Positions 9,847 to 20,200 of a stretch of 64,000 nucleotides of DNA are shown one piece after another. The stretch is from Streptomyces sp. H27-H5 (GTDB lineage Bacteria; Actinomycetota; Actinomycetes; Streptomycetales; Streptomycetaceae). A program made the position numbers and the translations under genes. A model generated the notes under the pieces. That model did not search any database. It was not told the origin of the DNA and saw only the letters and a list, made by a program, of their open reading frames with translations. The first letter of the stretch is position 1, and each line of letters starts with the position of its first letter. The stretch is taken from the NCBI RefSeq assembly GCF_026627505.1, contig NZ_JAPNLK010000027.1:1-64000 (forward strand), read 5' to 3'.

Positions 9847-12800
9847 GTGAGCGAGCTCGACACCCGCATCGCCGTGATCGGCCTCGCGGTACGACTCCCG
9901 GGCGCCGAGGACGCCGTCGACCTGACGGCCCTGCTGAGCCGCGACGGGAGCGAGGTCGGCGAGGTCCCGCCGAGCCGGTGGGCCCGCGAACTGTACCGGG
10001 GCGAGGGCACCCACCAGGGAACGCACCACCGCGGCGCGTTCCTGGTGGACCCGTTCTCCTTCGACCACGAGGCGTTCGGCATGACCGCCGAGGACGCCGT
10101 GTTCCTCGACCCCCAACAGCGGGTGATGCTGGAGGTCGGCGCCCGGGCGCTGGAGGACGCGGGGTACCTGGGGGTGCGCCGCAGGCTCGACGCGGGCGTG
10201 TTCGTCGGCGCGCGCATGAACGGGTACGGATTCGACCGGGGCCGGGGGTTGGTTCCGCCCGGCACGCCGGGCTCCGCCGGCGAGCCCGGGCCCGCCGCCC
10301 TGTGGGGACGGTCGCAGAACTTCACCGCGGCCTGGCTGTCCGATCGCTTCGACCTGGCGGGCCCGAGCCTGGTGGTGGACACCGCCTGTTCGTCCTCGCT
10401 GTCGGCGGTATGGCTCGCCTGTCAGAGCCTGGCGGCCGGGACCTGCGAACTCGCCCTGGTCGGCGCGGTGGACCTGCTCATCGACCCGCTGACGTTCGTC
10501 CTCCTCTCCCGTACCGGGGCGCTCTCCCCGGACGGGCTGTGCCACACCTTCGACAGCAGGGCCGACGGCTATGTGCCCGGGGAGGGAGCCGCCGCCCTCG
10601 TGCTGAAGCCGATGCCGGCCGCGCTGGCCGACGGCGACGTGATCCTCGGAGCCGTCAGCGGGGTCGCGGTCAACAACGACGGCCGCACCATGGGCGTCAC
10701 CACGCCCAGCCTGGAGGCCCAGATCGATCTGCTGGGCAAGGCTTACCGGACGATCGACCCGGCCACCGTCCAGTACGTGGAGGCGCACGGCACCGGGACC
10801 GCCATCGGCGACCCGATCGAAGTACGGGCGCTCACCGAGGTGTTCACCCGACACGGGGTCCCGCGCAACTCCGTCGCGCTCGGCTCCGTCAAGCGCCGGA
10901 TCGGCCACCTGCACTCGGCGTCGGGCCTCGCCGGACTCGCGAAGATCATCCTCGCGCTCCGCGAGGGCACCGTCCCGGCCGTGGCGGTGGACTCGCCCAA
11001 CCCGCGCCTCAACCTCGCCGACAGCCCCTTCCACCTCCCCGACACCGCCCATCCGTGGCCGGGCGCGCCCGTACGCCGGGCCGCCGTGAGCGGATTCGGA
11101 TTCGGCGGCACCAACGCCCACGTCGTGGTCGAGGCCGCCCCCGACCCGGCCGGCGTCCCCGCCGGACCGGCGGCGACCGACACGCCGACCCGGCCGGTCC
11201 ACGTACTGCCGCTCTCCGCCGACAGCCCGTACGCACTGCGCGAACTGGCCGCGCAGTGGCTGGAGTTCCTGCCCACCCTGGCGGACCAGCCCGGCGGCCT
11301 CGGCGACGCCTGCGCCACGGCCCGACTCGCACGACCGCACCGCGCGGAGCGGACGGCCGTCGTCGGCGCGGACGCCGATCAACTCGCCGCCGCGCTGCGC
11401 GCCTGGCTCCTGACGCCCGCCACCCCGCCCGCCCACACCCTCGGCCGTCCCCACACCGTCGTATCGATACGTCCGGAAGCCGCCGCGGCACCGCCCGCGT
11501 GGCTGTTCGCCCTCGACCGCTCCACACCGGCCGTGCACGAGGTCGTCGGCCTCTTCGAGGCGGCCACCGGCACGTCGTCGGCCGAGTTCTCCGGCGAACT
11601 GCTGCGGATCCTGTCCGCGGTCGCCCTCGCGATCGCCCTGCGCGAGCGCGGTGTGCCCGAGGGGGCCCTGGACCTGCCTCCGGGCTGGGAGGCGGTCGGG
11701 GACTTCACCTGGGGCCGCGTTCCGCTGGAGCGGGCCCTGGCCGACGTCCTGCGCGGAGCCACCGATCCCGACCACGACACCCGGGTCGGCCCCGCCGGTC
11801 ACGACGTCGGCGAGATGCTCGCCGCAGCACGCGACGAGCGGGAGGTCGACCGGGTACTCGCCACGATCGCCGCGGAGCTCTTCCGGGCCGGCCGGGACAT
11901 CGACTGGCCGGCGTTCCAGCAGGCCACCGGCGCGGCGTGGAACAAGCGGCTGCTGCCCCACGCCCAACCGCGCGGCCGGGCCCTGAACCTCGCCGAGCCG
12001 CTGCGCTCCGCCGAACCCGGATCGCCCGCGGAGCTGGTGTCGGACGAGGGGACGGCCGGGTACACGTACGCCCGCGTCTTCGGCCCGGCCGAGGCCCCCA
12101 TCGCCCAGCACGCCGTGTACCGCACGCTCATGCTCCCGGGAGTCGCCTGGTTCGACTTCCTGCGCGAGGGCGCCGCCCTGCGCGGCGAACCCTTCCACGG
12201 GGCCCGGGACGTCCTCTTCCACCGCCCGCTCATCGCGTCCGGGGCCCGCCGGATCATCGGCAGGGTCGTCGCGGACGGCCGGTTCCGGATCGAGGACGCC
12301 GAGAGCGGGGAACCCTACGTCACCGGCCGGCTCGCCGACGCGCATCCGTCCGAGCCGCCGCTCCCCGTCCCCCTCGCCGGCCTGCTGGCCGACTGCGCCC
12401 GCTCCACCGTGCACGCCGGCTCCGGCCTCTACCGGTGGCTCCGCCGGATCGGCTACCACCACGGCCGGTACTACCGGAACATCTCCTGGGTGGCGAGCCT
12501 CCCCGACGGCGGCACCCTCGCCCGGATCGAGGGCGCCCGACAGCAGGAGATGAACCCGCCCGGCGTGCACCTGTTCCCAGGGCTCCTGGACAGCGTGACG
12601 GTCGCGGCGATCGACCCGGCCAACCCGGTGTTCGGCGCGGCGGACGCCACCGCGTTCATCCCGCTCTCCGTGGGTCGACTGGACGTCCTGGGGCCGCTCG
12701 ACGAAGCCGCCTACGTACGGACGGAGATCGCCTTCTGGAACGACGAGGCCTGCCGGGTCACCCAGACCGTCACCGACGAGGCGGGCACACCCCTGCTGGT

Positions 12801-15800
12801 CTTCGGCGACATGTCGTCCAAGCGGGTTCCCGTCGAAGCCTTCACCGCGGGCGAGGCGCCCGCGCCGGCCGAGTCCCCGGCGTCGACGTCGATCGCAGCG
12901 CGCCCGCCCGCGCCGGTCGAGCCCGCATCGCCGATCGCAGCGCAGCCGCCCGCACCCGCTGCGACATCCGTCCGTCCCGCGCCGGCTCCGACACCCGCCC
13001 GCCCCGTGGCCCCGCGGGCGCCCGCGGCGCCCGCCGCCACCTCCAGGCCCGTACGGGCCCTCGCCTGGTTCCTGGCGCTGACGGGCACCCCTGAGGAACA
13101 CGCCGACACGGAGTTCCTGTCCGCCGGCTTCGACTCGGTCGGCCTGGTCACGTTGAGCGAGCGCATCTCCCAGGAGCACGGCCTGTCCCTGTACCCGACG
13201 GTCTTCTTCGAGTACCCGACACCGCGGCAGTTCGCCGAGTTCCTCGCGGAGGAGGCGCCCGCGCTCGTCGACGCGCAGGCGACCCCGACCGACCCGCCGC
13301 CCGTGGCCACTCCGGATCCCGAGGCGACCGCGGAACCCGAAGTCCCGGCCGCGCTGAAGGAGCACGCGCTGACGGAGCAAGCTCCGACGGAGCCCGTACC
13401 GAAGGCGCGGGCAACCGCCACCGTTACCCCGCGCCCGGTCGCCGCCGATGCCGAGGACGCCGCCCAGGCCGCCGACGCCGCCCACGCGGAAGCGCACTCC
13501 GAGGCCGCCCCGGCCTCCCGGCCGCGCGACGTGGCCGTCGTGGGCGCCGCGGTCCGGCTGCCCACCGCCGGCTCCCTGGTCGCCTTCGCCGAGCTGCTCG
13601 TCGAAGGCCGTGACACGGTCCGCCCGCTCCCCGAGGGCCGATGGCAGAACGCGGAAGGACCGGTCCCGCACGCCTCGTTCCTGGACCGCGTGGACGAGTT
13701 CGACCCGGCTCCCTTCCGGATCTCGGCCCGTGAAGCCCCCCTGATCGATCCGCAGGCACGCATCGTCTACGAGACGATCTGGGAAGCCCTGGAGGACGGC
13801 GGCCGCATCGGCGCCCGCGCCCACGGCAGCACCGGTCTGTGGATCGCCTACAGCCACGACCACTACCACGAGGAACGCGTGCGCCACGGCGTGGCCGAAG
13901 GGCGGGGCCTCGGCCTGGAGGCGATGATCGCCAATCGCCTGTCGTACCTGATGGACTGGCACGGCCCGAGCGGTCTCGTCAACACCCTCTGCTCCTCCTC
14001 GCTGGTCGCCCTGCACTCGGCACTCCAACACCTGCGCACCGGTGACATCGACACGGCGGTGATCGGGGCCGTGCACGCCGGCATCAGCCCGGAGTACTTC
14101 CGGTCGATGGGCGACCTCATGGCCCTGTCACCCCGGCACCGCAGCCGTGCCTTCGACAGCACCGCCGACGGCTTCGTTCCCGGAGAAGGCGCCGTGGCCG
14201 TGGTCCTGCGGAGGTACGACGACGCCGTGCGCGACGGCGACCGGATCCGGGGCGTGGTCAAGGGAGCCGCCGTCAACCACGGCGGACGCACGAGCCGTTA
14301 CTCCGCACCCAGCCCGCGTGCCCAAGCCGACGTCATCACCGCGGCGTTGCGGGACGCGGGGGTGTCGGTGGATTCGATCGGTCTGGTGGAGGCGCATGGG
14401 ACGGGGACGGGTCTGGGTGATCCGATCGAGGTGGAGGGGTTGACGCGTGCGTGGCGTGGGGTGACGGACAGGTCGCAGTTCTGTGCGATCGGTTCCCTGA
14501 AGGGGAATGTGGGTCATCTGGAGCCGGCGGCTGGGTTGGCGGGTCTGGTGAAGGTGCTCCTGGCGATGGAGCATGGGACGGTTCCACCGTCGCTGCATGT
14601 GGTGCGGCCCAATGACCACATCCGGTTCGAGGAAACGCCGTTCTATCTGGCCGACCGTGCGGTGGAGTGGCCGCGGAACGGCGGCCCTCGTCGGGCTGCG
14701 GTGAGTGCGTTCGGAATGGGTGGTGTGAACGCGCATGTGATCGTGGAGGAGCCTCCTGTTCCGTCGAGGCGTGAGGTGTTGTCGCAGGATTCGTTTGTGG
14801 TGCGGGTGAGTGGGGCTGATGAGTCCGCGTTGCGTTCTTTGGCGGGCGTGTATGCGGATGGGTTGGTGGGTGTTTCTGCCGAGGTGTTGGGGGATTTTGC
14901 TTTCTCGGCGAATGTGGGGCGTGCGGGGCATCGTTTTCGTGCGGTGGTGTCGGGTGTTGACGCGGGTGTGGTGGGGGCCGGTTTGCGGGATGTGGCGGAG
15001 GGTCGGGTTGCTGTGTCTCGTAAGGGGGGTGTTTCGGTTCCGAATGTGTTCATGTTCACGGGTCAGGGTTCGCAGTATGTGGGGATGGGGCGGGGTTTGT
15101 ATGTGACGGAGCCGGTGTTTCGGGCTGCGTTGGATGAGTGTGCGGCTTTGTTGGTGGGGCATTTGGATGTGCCTTTGTTGGATGTGTTGTTCGGTGGTGT
15201 GGGTGGGGGGTTGGATCGGACGCGGTATGCGCAGGTGGGGATTGTTTCGGTGCAGGTGGGGTTGGTGCGGTGGTTGGAGTCGGTGGGGGTTCGTGCGGAT
15301 GCGGTGGTGGGTCACAGTCTGGGTGAGTTGACGGCTGCGTGGGCTTCGGGTGTGTTGGGGTTGGCGGATCTGTTGCGGTTGACGGTGTTGCGTGGGGAGT
15401 TGATGGAGGGGCAGCCGGGTCGGGGTGCGATGGCTGTGGTGCATGGGGATGTCGGGGCTGTGGTGGAGGCTTTGGCGGGGTTTGTGGGTGTGGAGGTGGC
15501 GGCTTTCAATGGGCCGCGGGTGGTGACGGTTTCGGGGCCGGCGGATTCGGTGGCGGAGTTTTGTTCGGGGTCGGGTTTGCGGTGTTCTCCGTTGGTGGTG
15601 AGTCATGCGTTTCATTCGGTTTTGATGGAGGGTGCGGTGGCGCCTTTCGTGGAGGCGGTGGCGGGGGTGGGGTTGTCGGCGCCGGTGGTGGGGTTTGTGT
15701 CGTCGGTGTCGGGTGGGTGGCATTCGGCGGGTTCGGTGGTGGATCCGGGGTATTGGGGTCGGGCGATTCGTGAGCCGGTTCGTTTCGGTGAGGCGGTCGC

Positions 15801-16149
15801 GACGGTGAGTGGGTTGGGTGCGGGGGTGGTGTGGGAGATCGGTTCGCATCCGCAGTTGACGTCGTTGGCGCGTGCTTCGTGGGTGGGTGAGCAGCCGGTG
15901 TGGTTGGGCACGTTGCGTCGGGATCGGGTGGATCAGGCGGAGGTGCATGGGTCGTTGGCGGCGTATGTGAACGCGACGTCGGGGGATCTCGACTGGTCGG
16001 GTGTGCATGCGGGGAAGGGGCAACGGACGATCACCCTTCCCACCTACCCCTTCAACCGGCAGCGGTTCTGGATATCCGCCGGCCCCAACCACACGACGAA
16101 CAAGAACATCGAGAACGAGACGAAGAGGCACCGGAACCATGGCAAGTGA
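9847..16149 (+). CDS. Modular type I PKS: KS-DH-like-ACP / KS-AT
   Basis: This 2100-residue polyketide synthase is placed at GTG 9847 because GAAAGGA lies just upstream; an in-frame ATG at 9802 overlapping the previous stop would add 15 residues. KS1 (about residues 6-430) has Cys181 in DTACSSSL and EAHGTGT, but the usual KSNIGH region reads KRRIGH, an unusual loss of Asn. A DH-like fold (about 725-1000) carries HAVYRTLMLP, with Arg where Gly is expected, so dehydration is uncertain. An ACP follows (GFDS, about 1065-1135). KS2 (about 1225-1635) has Cys1382 in NTLCSSSL. A complete AT follows, with GHSLGE (Ser1824) and SHAFHS (His1920), predicting malonyl-CoA. The protein stops after the post-AT linker, so this module must be completed by the DH-KR-ACP of PKS 4. 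From about 14344 to 16030 codon choice switches to G/T-ending codons, a mosaic tract. The stop overlaps alkC. Confidence 0.94.
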   Translation: MSELDTRIAVIGLAVRLPGAEDAVDLTALLSRDGSEVGEVPPSRWARELYRGEGTHQGTHHRGAFLVDPFSFDHEAFGMTAEDAVFLDPQQRVMLEVGARALEDAGYLGVRRRLDAGVFVGARMNGYGFDRGRGLVPPGTPGSAGEPGPAALWGRSQNFTAAWLSDRFDLAGPSLVVDTACSSSLSAVWLACQSLAAGTCELALVGAVDLLIDPLTFVLLSRTGALSPDGLCHTFDSRADGYVPGEGAAALVLKPMPAALADGDVILGAVSGVAVNNDGRTMGVTTPSLEAQIDLLGKAYRTIDPATVQYVEAHGTGTAIGDPIEVRALTEVFTRHGVPRNSVALGSVKRRIGHLHSASGLAGLAKIILALREGTVPAVAVDSPNPRLNLADSPFHLPDTAHPWPGAPVRRAAVSGFGFGGTNAHVVVEAAPDPAGVPAGPAATDTPTRPVHVLPLSADSPYALRELAAQWLEFLPTLADQPGGLGDACATARLARPHRAERTAVVGADADQLAAALRAWLLTPATPPAHTLGRPHTVVSIRPEAAAAPPAWLFALDRSTPAVHEVVGLFEAATGTSSAEFSGELLRILSAVALAIALRERGVPEGALDLPPGWEAVGDFTWGRVPLERALADVLRGATDPDHDTRVGPAGHDVGEMLAAARDEREVDRVLATIAAELFRAGRDIDWPAFQQATGAAWNKRLLPHAQPRGRALNLAEPLRSAEPGSPAELVSDEGTAGYTYARVFGPAEAPIAQHAVYRTLMLPGVAWFDFLREGAALRGEPFHGARDVLFHRPLIASGARRIIGRVVADGRFRIEDAESGEPYVTGRLADAHPSEPPLPVPLAGLLADCARSTVHAGSGLYRWLRRIGYHHGRYYRNISWVASLPDGGTLARIEGARQQEMNPPGVHLFPGLLDSVTVAAIDPANPVFGAADATAFIPLSVGRLDVLGPLDEAAYVRTEIAFWNDEACRVTQTVTDEAGTPLLVFGDMSSKRVPVEAFTAGEAPAPAESPASTSIAARPPAPVEPASPIAAQPPAPAATSVRPAPAPTPARPVAPRAPAAPAATSRPVRALAWFLALTGTPEEHADTEFLSAGFDSVGLVTLSERISQEHGLSLYPTVFFEYPTPRQFAEFLAEEAPALVDAQATPTDPPPVATPDPEATAEPEVPAALKEHALTEQAPTEPVPKARATATVTPRPVAADAEDAAQAADAAHAEAHSEAAPASRPRDVAVVGAAVRLPTAGSLVAFAELLVEGRDTVRPLPEGRWQNAEGPVPHASFLDRVDEFDPAPFRISAREAPLIDPQARIVYETIWEALEDGGRIGARAHGSTGLWIAYSHDHYHEERVRHGVAEGRGLGLEAMIANRLSYLMDWHGPSGLVNTLCSSSLVALHSALQHLRTGDIDTAVIGAVHAGISPEYFRSMGDLMALSPRHRSRAFDSTADGFVPGEGAVAVVLRRYDDAVRDGDRIRGVVKGAAVNHGGRTSRYSAPSPRAQADVITAALRDAGVSVDSIGLVEAHGTGTGLGDPIEVEGLTRAWRGVTDRSQFCAIGSLKGNVGHLEPAAGLAGLVKVLLAMEHGTVPPSLHVVRPNDHIRFEETPFYLADRAVEWPRNGGPRRAAVSAFGMGGVNAHVIVEEPPVPSRREVLSQDSFVVRVSGADESALRSLAGVYADGLVGVSAEVLGDFAFSANVGRAGHRFRAVVSGVDAGVVGAGLRDVAEGRVAVSRKGGVSVPNVFMFTGQGSQYVGMGRGLYVTEPVFRAALDECAALLVGHLDVPLLDVLFGGVGGGLDRTRYAQVGIVSVQVGLVRWLESVGVRADAVVGHSLGELTAAWASGVLGLADLLRLTVLRGELMEGQPGRGAMAVVHGDVGAVVEALAGFVGVEVAAFNGPRVVTVSGPADSVAEFCSGSGLRCSPLVVSHAFHSVLMEGAVAPFVEAVAGVGLSAPVVGFVSSVSGGWHSAGSVVDPGYWGRAIREPVRFGEAVATVSGLGAGVVWEIGSHPQLTSLARASWVGEQPVWLGTLRRDRVDQAEVHGSLAAYVNATSGDLDWSGVHAGKGQRTITLPTYPFNRQRFWISAGPNHTTNKNIENETKRHRNHGK
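14344..14751 (+). repeat. KS C-terminal direct repeat, copy B
   Basis: This is the second copy of the KS C-terminal repeat described at 7133-7540. It runs straight into the G/T-rich AT tract of PKS 3. In copy A the similarity stops after the KS, and an AT-less linker follows. Confidence 0.93.
15590..16062 (+). repeat. AT-end direct repeat, copy B
   Basis: This is the second copy of the 473-base AT/post-AT linker repeat described at 1-473. It lies at the 3' end of the G/T-ending codon tract of PKS 3, which suggests that the whole KS-end-to-AT block moved or was homogenised as a unit. Confidence 0.95.
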
Positions 16150-17260
16150 ATACGGACTGAAGCGACACTTCAACGGCGAAGCGGCACGCCTGATCGGTGA
16201 CAAGATCCGCACCGTCCACCCCGCATTCGACGTGGAGGACTATGCGACAGAGGTCGAGGCGCGCATTCCCGACAAGGAACTGAAGGACCGCGTCCTCGTC
16301 TTGGCCGAAGGGCTGCGCACCCGCCTCCCCGCCGAATACCCCGACGCCCTGCCGATCCTGCTGTCCGTGCTCGGCGACGAACTCGCCGAGGGGGAAGGCA
16401 TGTTCAACACCAGCTGGTTCCTCATGCCGGTCGCCCGCTTCGTCGAGGAGTACGGCCTGGACCACCCCGAGGCGTCACTCGACGCCATCGAGGAGATCAC
16501 CAGGCGACACACAGGCGAGTACGCGATCCGCCCCTACGTCGAACAGCACTACGCGCCGACCATGGAGCGCGTCGCGCTGTGGGCCCAGAGCCCGAGCCAC
16601 AACGTGCGGCGGCTGGCGACCGAGGGCATCCGCTCCCGGCTGCCCTGGGCCCGGACCCTGACCGTGTTCGTCAAGGACCCGCTGCCGGTCCTGGACATCC
16701 TCGAACCGCTGCGCAGCGACCCCTCGGAGTACGTGCGCAAGTCCGTCGCCAACAACCTCAACGACATCTCCAAGGACAGTCCCGACCTCGCGCTCGCAAC
16801 CGCGCTCCGCTGGCTGGAGGAGAGCCCCACCCCCGAGACCAACTGGATCGTCAAGCAAGGGCTGCGCACCCTCGTGAAGAAGGGCGACCAGCAGGCCCTC
16901 GCCATCCTCGGGGCCACGGGCGGCGAGCACGTCAAGGTGCCCCGGCTGCGGATCACCCCCGGGGCGGTGACCATCGGGGACACCCTCGTCATCGACTTCG
17001 ACATCGAGAACACCGACGACCGGCCGCACAGCATCGCCGTCGACTACGTGGTGCACCACGTGCGCAAGAACGGGCGCAGCATTCCGAAGGTTTTCAAGCT
17101 GACCACCCTCGAACTCGGCGCCGGCGAACGGCGGTCCCTGGAGAAGACGCACACCATCAAGGAGATCCAGACCCGCCGCTACTACACGGGCGAGCACACC
17201 GTCGACATCCAGGTGAACGGCCTCGCCCTCGCCACCGGACGATTCGGCCTCCACACATGA
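16139..17260 (+). CDS. alkC: AlkC-type DNA glycosylase with C-terminal Ig-like domain
   Basis: This 373-residue protein resembles the AlkC branch of the HEAT-like-repeat DNA glycosylases. Those enzymes cut N-alkylated bases, chiefly 3-methyladenine and 3-methylcytosine, from DNA without flipping the base. The family core is seen as helical repeats with HNVRRLATEGIRSRLPWA (about residue 155) and VRKSVANNLNDISKD (about 198). Residues about 265-373 (PRLRITPGAVTIGDTLVIDFDIENT onward) are beta-rich and look like the Ig-like domain of one AlkC subgroup. Its ATG lies inside the end of PKS 3 (ATGGCAAGTGA) and its stop overlaps the start of PKS 4, so it is translated as part of the PKS operon. That placement suggests self-protection against a DNA-alkylating product, as with AlkD-like enzymes of yatakemycin and CC-1065 producers. 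Family: confident; resistance role: inference. Confidence 0.88.
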   Translation: MASEYGLKRHFNGEAARLIGDKIRTVHPAFDVEDYATEVEARIPDKELKDRVLVLAEGLRTRLPAEYPDALPILLSVLGDELAEGEGMFNTSWFLMPVARFVEEYGLDHPEASLDAIEEITRRHTGEYAIRPYVEQHYAPTMERVALWAQSPSHNVRRLATEGIRSRLPWARTLTVFVKDPLPVLDILEPLRSDPSEYVRKSVANNLNDISKDSPDLALATALRWLEESPTPETNWIVKQGLRTLVKKGDQQALAILGATGGEHVKVPRLRITPGAVTIGDTLVIDFDIENTDDRPHSIAVDYVVHHVRKNGRSIPKVFKLTTLELGAGERRSLEKTHTIKEIQTRRYYTGEHTVDIQVNGLALATGRFGLHT

Positions 17261-20200
17261 GCGCCGTCGGATCACTCCTCGGCGCCGCCGACCCGCTCGT
17301 CTGCGACCACCGGATCGGCGGCGTCCCGGTCGCCCCCGCCGCCGCGCAGATCGACGCCGTACTGTCGGCCTGCGATACCGCGCGACCCGACCACCAATGG
17401 GTGTTGGAACAGGTCGCCTTCCGGACACCCCTGCTCGTCACGGGGGCCGGGACCGAGATCGAGGTCCATACGGCGGAGGACGGCCGGTGCACCCTCCGTT
17501 CCGTTCCGCCCGGCAACGACGGCGTACCCGTCGAGCACAGCACCGCCCGGGCCACCGGCAGCCCGCTGCCGCCGCCCCGCTACGTCGACGTGGCCGCGCT
17601 GCGGGCCGGCTGCACGCAGCAGGTGCCGTTGTCCGAGGTGGCCGCGTGGCGCGAGGCGAGCGGGATCACGTACGGGCCGACGTACCGGGCGATCCGGTCG
17701 GCGCACCGCGGCCCGGGCTGCATGCTGTTGATGCTCCGGGCCACCGAGGAGGCGAACCCGGCGTCGGCGCCCCCCTTCGTGCCGCCGCCGCTGCTCGACA
17801 GCGTCTTCCAGGCGCTCGGCATGCTCGACGACGGCGCCGCCGGGGCCTGCCTGCCCTGGTACATCGGCCGGTTGGAGGCCCGCCGCCGTATGTCCGGCAC
17901 GGTGATCGCCCTGGTCGAACGGGACGAGCCGGGCCCCTCCGAGGGCGGCGGAGGCGCCGTACGAGGGCGTGCCCTGGTCTGCAGCCAGCAGGGGGAGGTC
18001 CTGCTCGAACTGGACCGCATCACCCTCAAGGCTGCCCGACCCACGACTTCCCCGGAGGCCGCCGCACCCCCCGGGTTCGAGACGTCCCCGGAGCCCACGG
18101 CGGCCACCCCTGCCCGGCCTCGGCCCGCCGCACCCGCCCGGCGGGTCGAAGCCGGGCAGGCGCCGCCGGCGACCGCTTCGATCGAGACCGTCGTCTGGCA
18201 CCGGGCGGACCCGGATCCGGGACACGCACCCGCGACCGAAGGCCCCGTGCTGGTCGTGTCCGACCACGCCCTCCGTCCCCCGGCGGCCCGGCACGTCCTG
18301 CACCTGACGCCGGAGCAACTCGTCGCGGGCGGCCTGGAAACCCTGCCGGCGGACACCGTCTTACGGGACGTGGTGTACGTGGCACCGGGCGGACTCACCG
18401 GCGAGGCGCAGGTGTCGCGGGGGCTGCGGGAAGCCTTCGCGGTGGTGCGCCGGCTCCTGGGCCGGCCGCCGACGCCCTCCCTGCTGATCGTCACCACCGC
18501 CGCCCACCAGGTGACGGCCCAGGACACCGTCGACCCCTTCATGACCGCCCTGTGGGGTCTCGGCCGCACGCTGCGGGTCGAACATCCCCGCAGCACGATC
18601 CGCCTGCTCGACCTCAACCCCGACCCGGACCCCAATCTCGACATCAACCCGGACCGTTCCGACATGAACCCCGGCGATCCCGCCGGTCCGGAGGGCGACG
18701 GTCGCGCCGCGGTGTGGGAGGCGCTCGGTCAGGACCGGCCGGAACTCGCCCGACGCGGCGACACCTGGTACGCACCCTCCTTACGGCCGCACCCGCCGAC
18801 GGCCGCCACCGATGAGGCGCCCCACCGAGGCGGCCGCTTCCTGATCACCGGCGGCATGGGCGGCATCGGCCTGAGTGTCGCCGAGTACCTCTCCGAAGCG
18901 GGCTGCGCCCACCTCACACTGGTCGGACGGACCGTCCCGGACCGGGGAGAGGCCCGAGAGCGCCTCGACAGACTGGCGGCACGCTGCGACCTGGAGATCG
19001 TCGCGGCGGACGTCCGCACGCTGCGCGAGGCACTCTCCGGCGCCCCGCGCTACGACGGCGTGTTCCACGCCGCCGGAGTCCTGCGCGACGGGCTGGCACG
19101 CGGCCTGACCGCAGATCAGGTGGACGCCGTCCTGGAACCCAAGATCGGCGGGGCGCACGCGCTCGCCGACCTGGTGTCCGGGTACGAACAGCCCGCGTTC
19201 GTCGCCCTGTTCTCCTCGGTCGCGGCGGTACGGGCGAACCTCGGCCAGAGCGCCTACGCCGCGGCCAACGCCTACCTGGACGGCTACGCCGCCCGCCAAC
19301 GCGCCGAGGGCCGGCCCTGGTACAGCCTCGGCTGGGGCCTGTGGACCGTCGGCATGGGCGAGTCCATCGCCCCCAAAGCCGCCGCGCACGGCGTCCCCGC
19401 CCTCACCGCGGGCGACGGCATCGACCTGCTCCGTACGGCCCTGGGCCAACCACCCGCGCACTACGTCCTGTCCGCCGCCGCGAAAGCGAAGGATGCACCC
19501 ATGACCGCTGTGACGCCCGAAACCGGACTGTGGCCGTCGCTCACCCACGCGATCGGCAGGGTCCTGCTCGTCGACAACGTGGCCGCCGAGGACGACCTGC
19601 TGGAACTGGGCCTCGACTCGATGATGGCGGTCGAGCTGGCCGCGACGCTGGCCGCCGACGGGCTCGACATCGACCCGATGGTGTTCTTCGAGCGCACCCA
19701 CGTCGGCGCGCTGCTCGCCCACCTCGAATCGCTCCCGCGCACCCTTCCCGACCAGGCCCCCACCCCCAGGGCCGCTCCCACCCCCGCGCCCACCCCCGCC
19801 CCGATCCGTGAGGTGCGCGCGCCGGCCCCGGTGGACAGGTCGCGCGGCGCGGCACCTCAGCAGCAGCAGTACCGGCCGTCGGCCGTTCCGGAGCGGGCCA
19901 CCGGCGCCTCGTTCGTCCCCGACTGGGACCGCTTCAGGGACGTGCCGCAGGCCCCGCCCACCCCGGCCGCTACGCCGACCCCCGTCCCGCCGCGGGCCGG
20001 CGGCCCGGCTCCGGCCGCCGTGCCCGACCCCGCCCCGGCGACCGACCGCATACCGCGCCGAACCCTGCCCGGCCGACTGGCCGACGCACCCCACGGCCGG
20101 TTCCTCGACCGCCGTATCGACGCGCTGTCGGCCGAGGACCGTCTGATCGTCGCCAAGGACGAGTACTTCTACGAGCCCGTGATCGAGGAGGCCAAGGGCT

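Noticed and set aside
9259..14076. Minus-strand open frame of 1605 codons opposite PKS 3
   Set aside because: It is Gly/Arg/Asp-rich shadow sequence caused by GC-rich codons of the plus-strand PKS, with no domain of its own.
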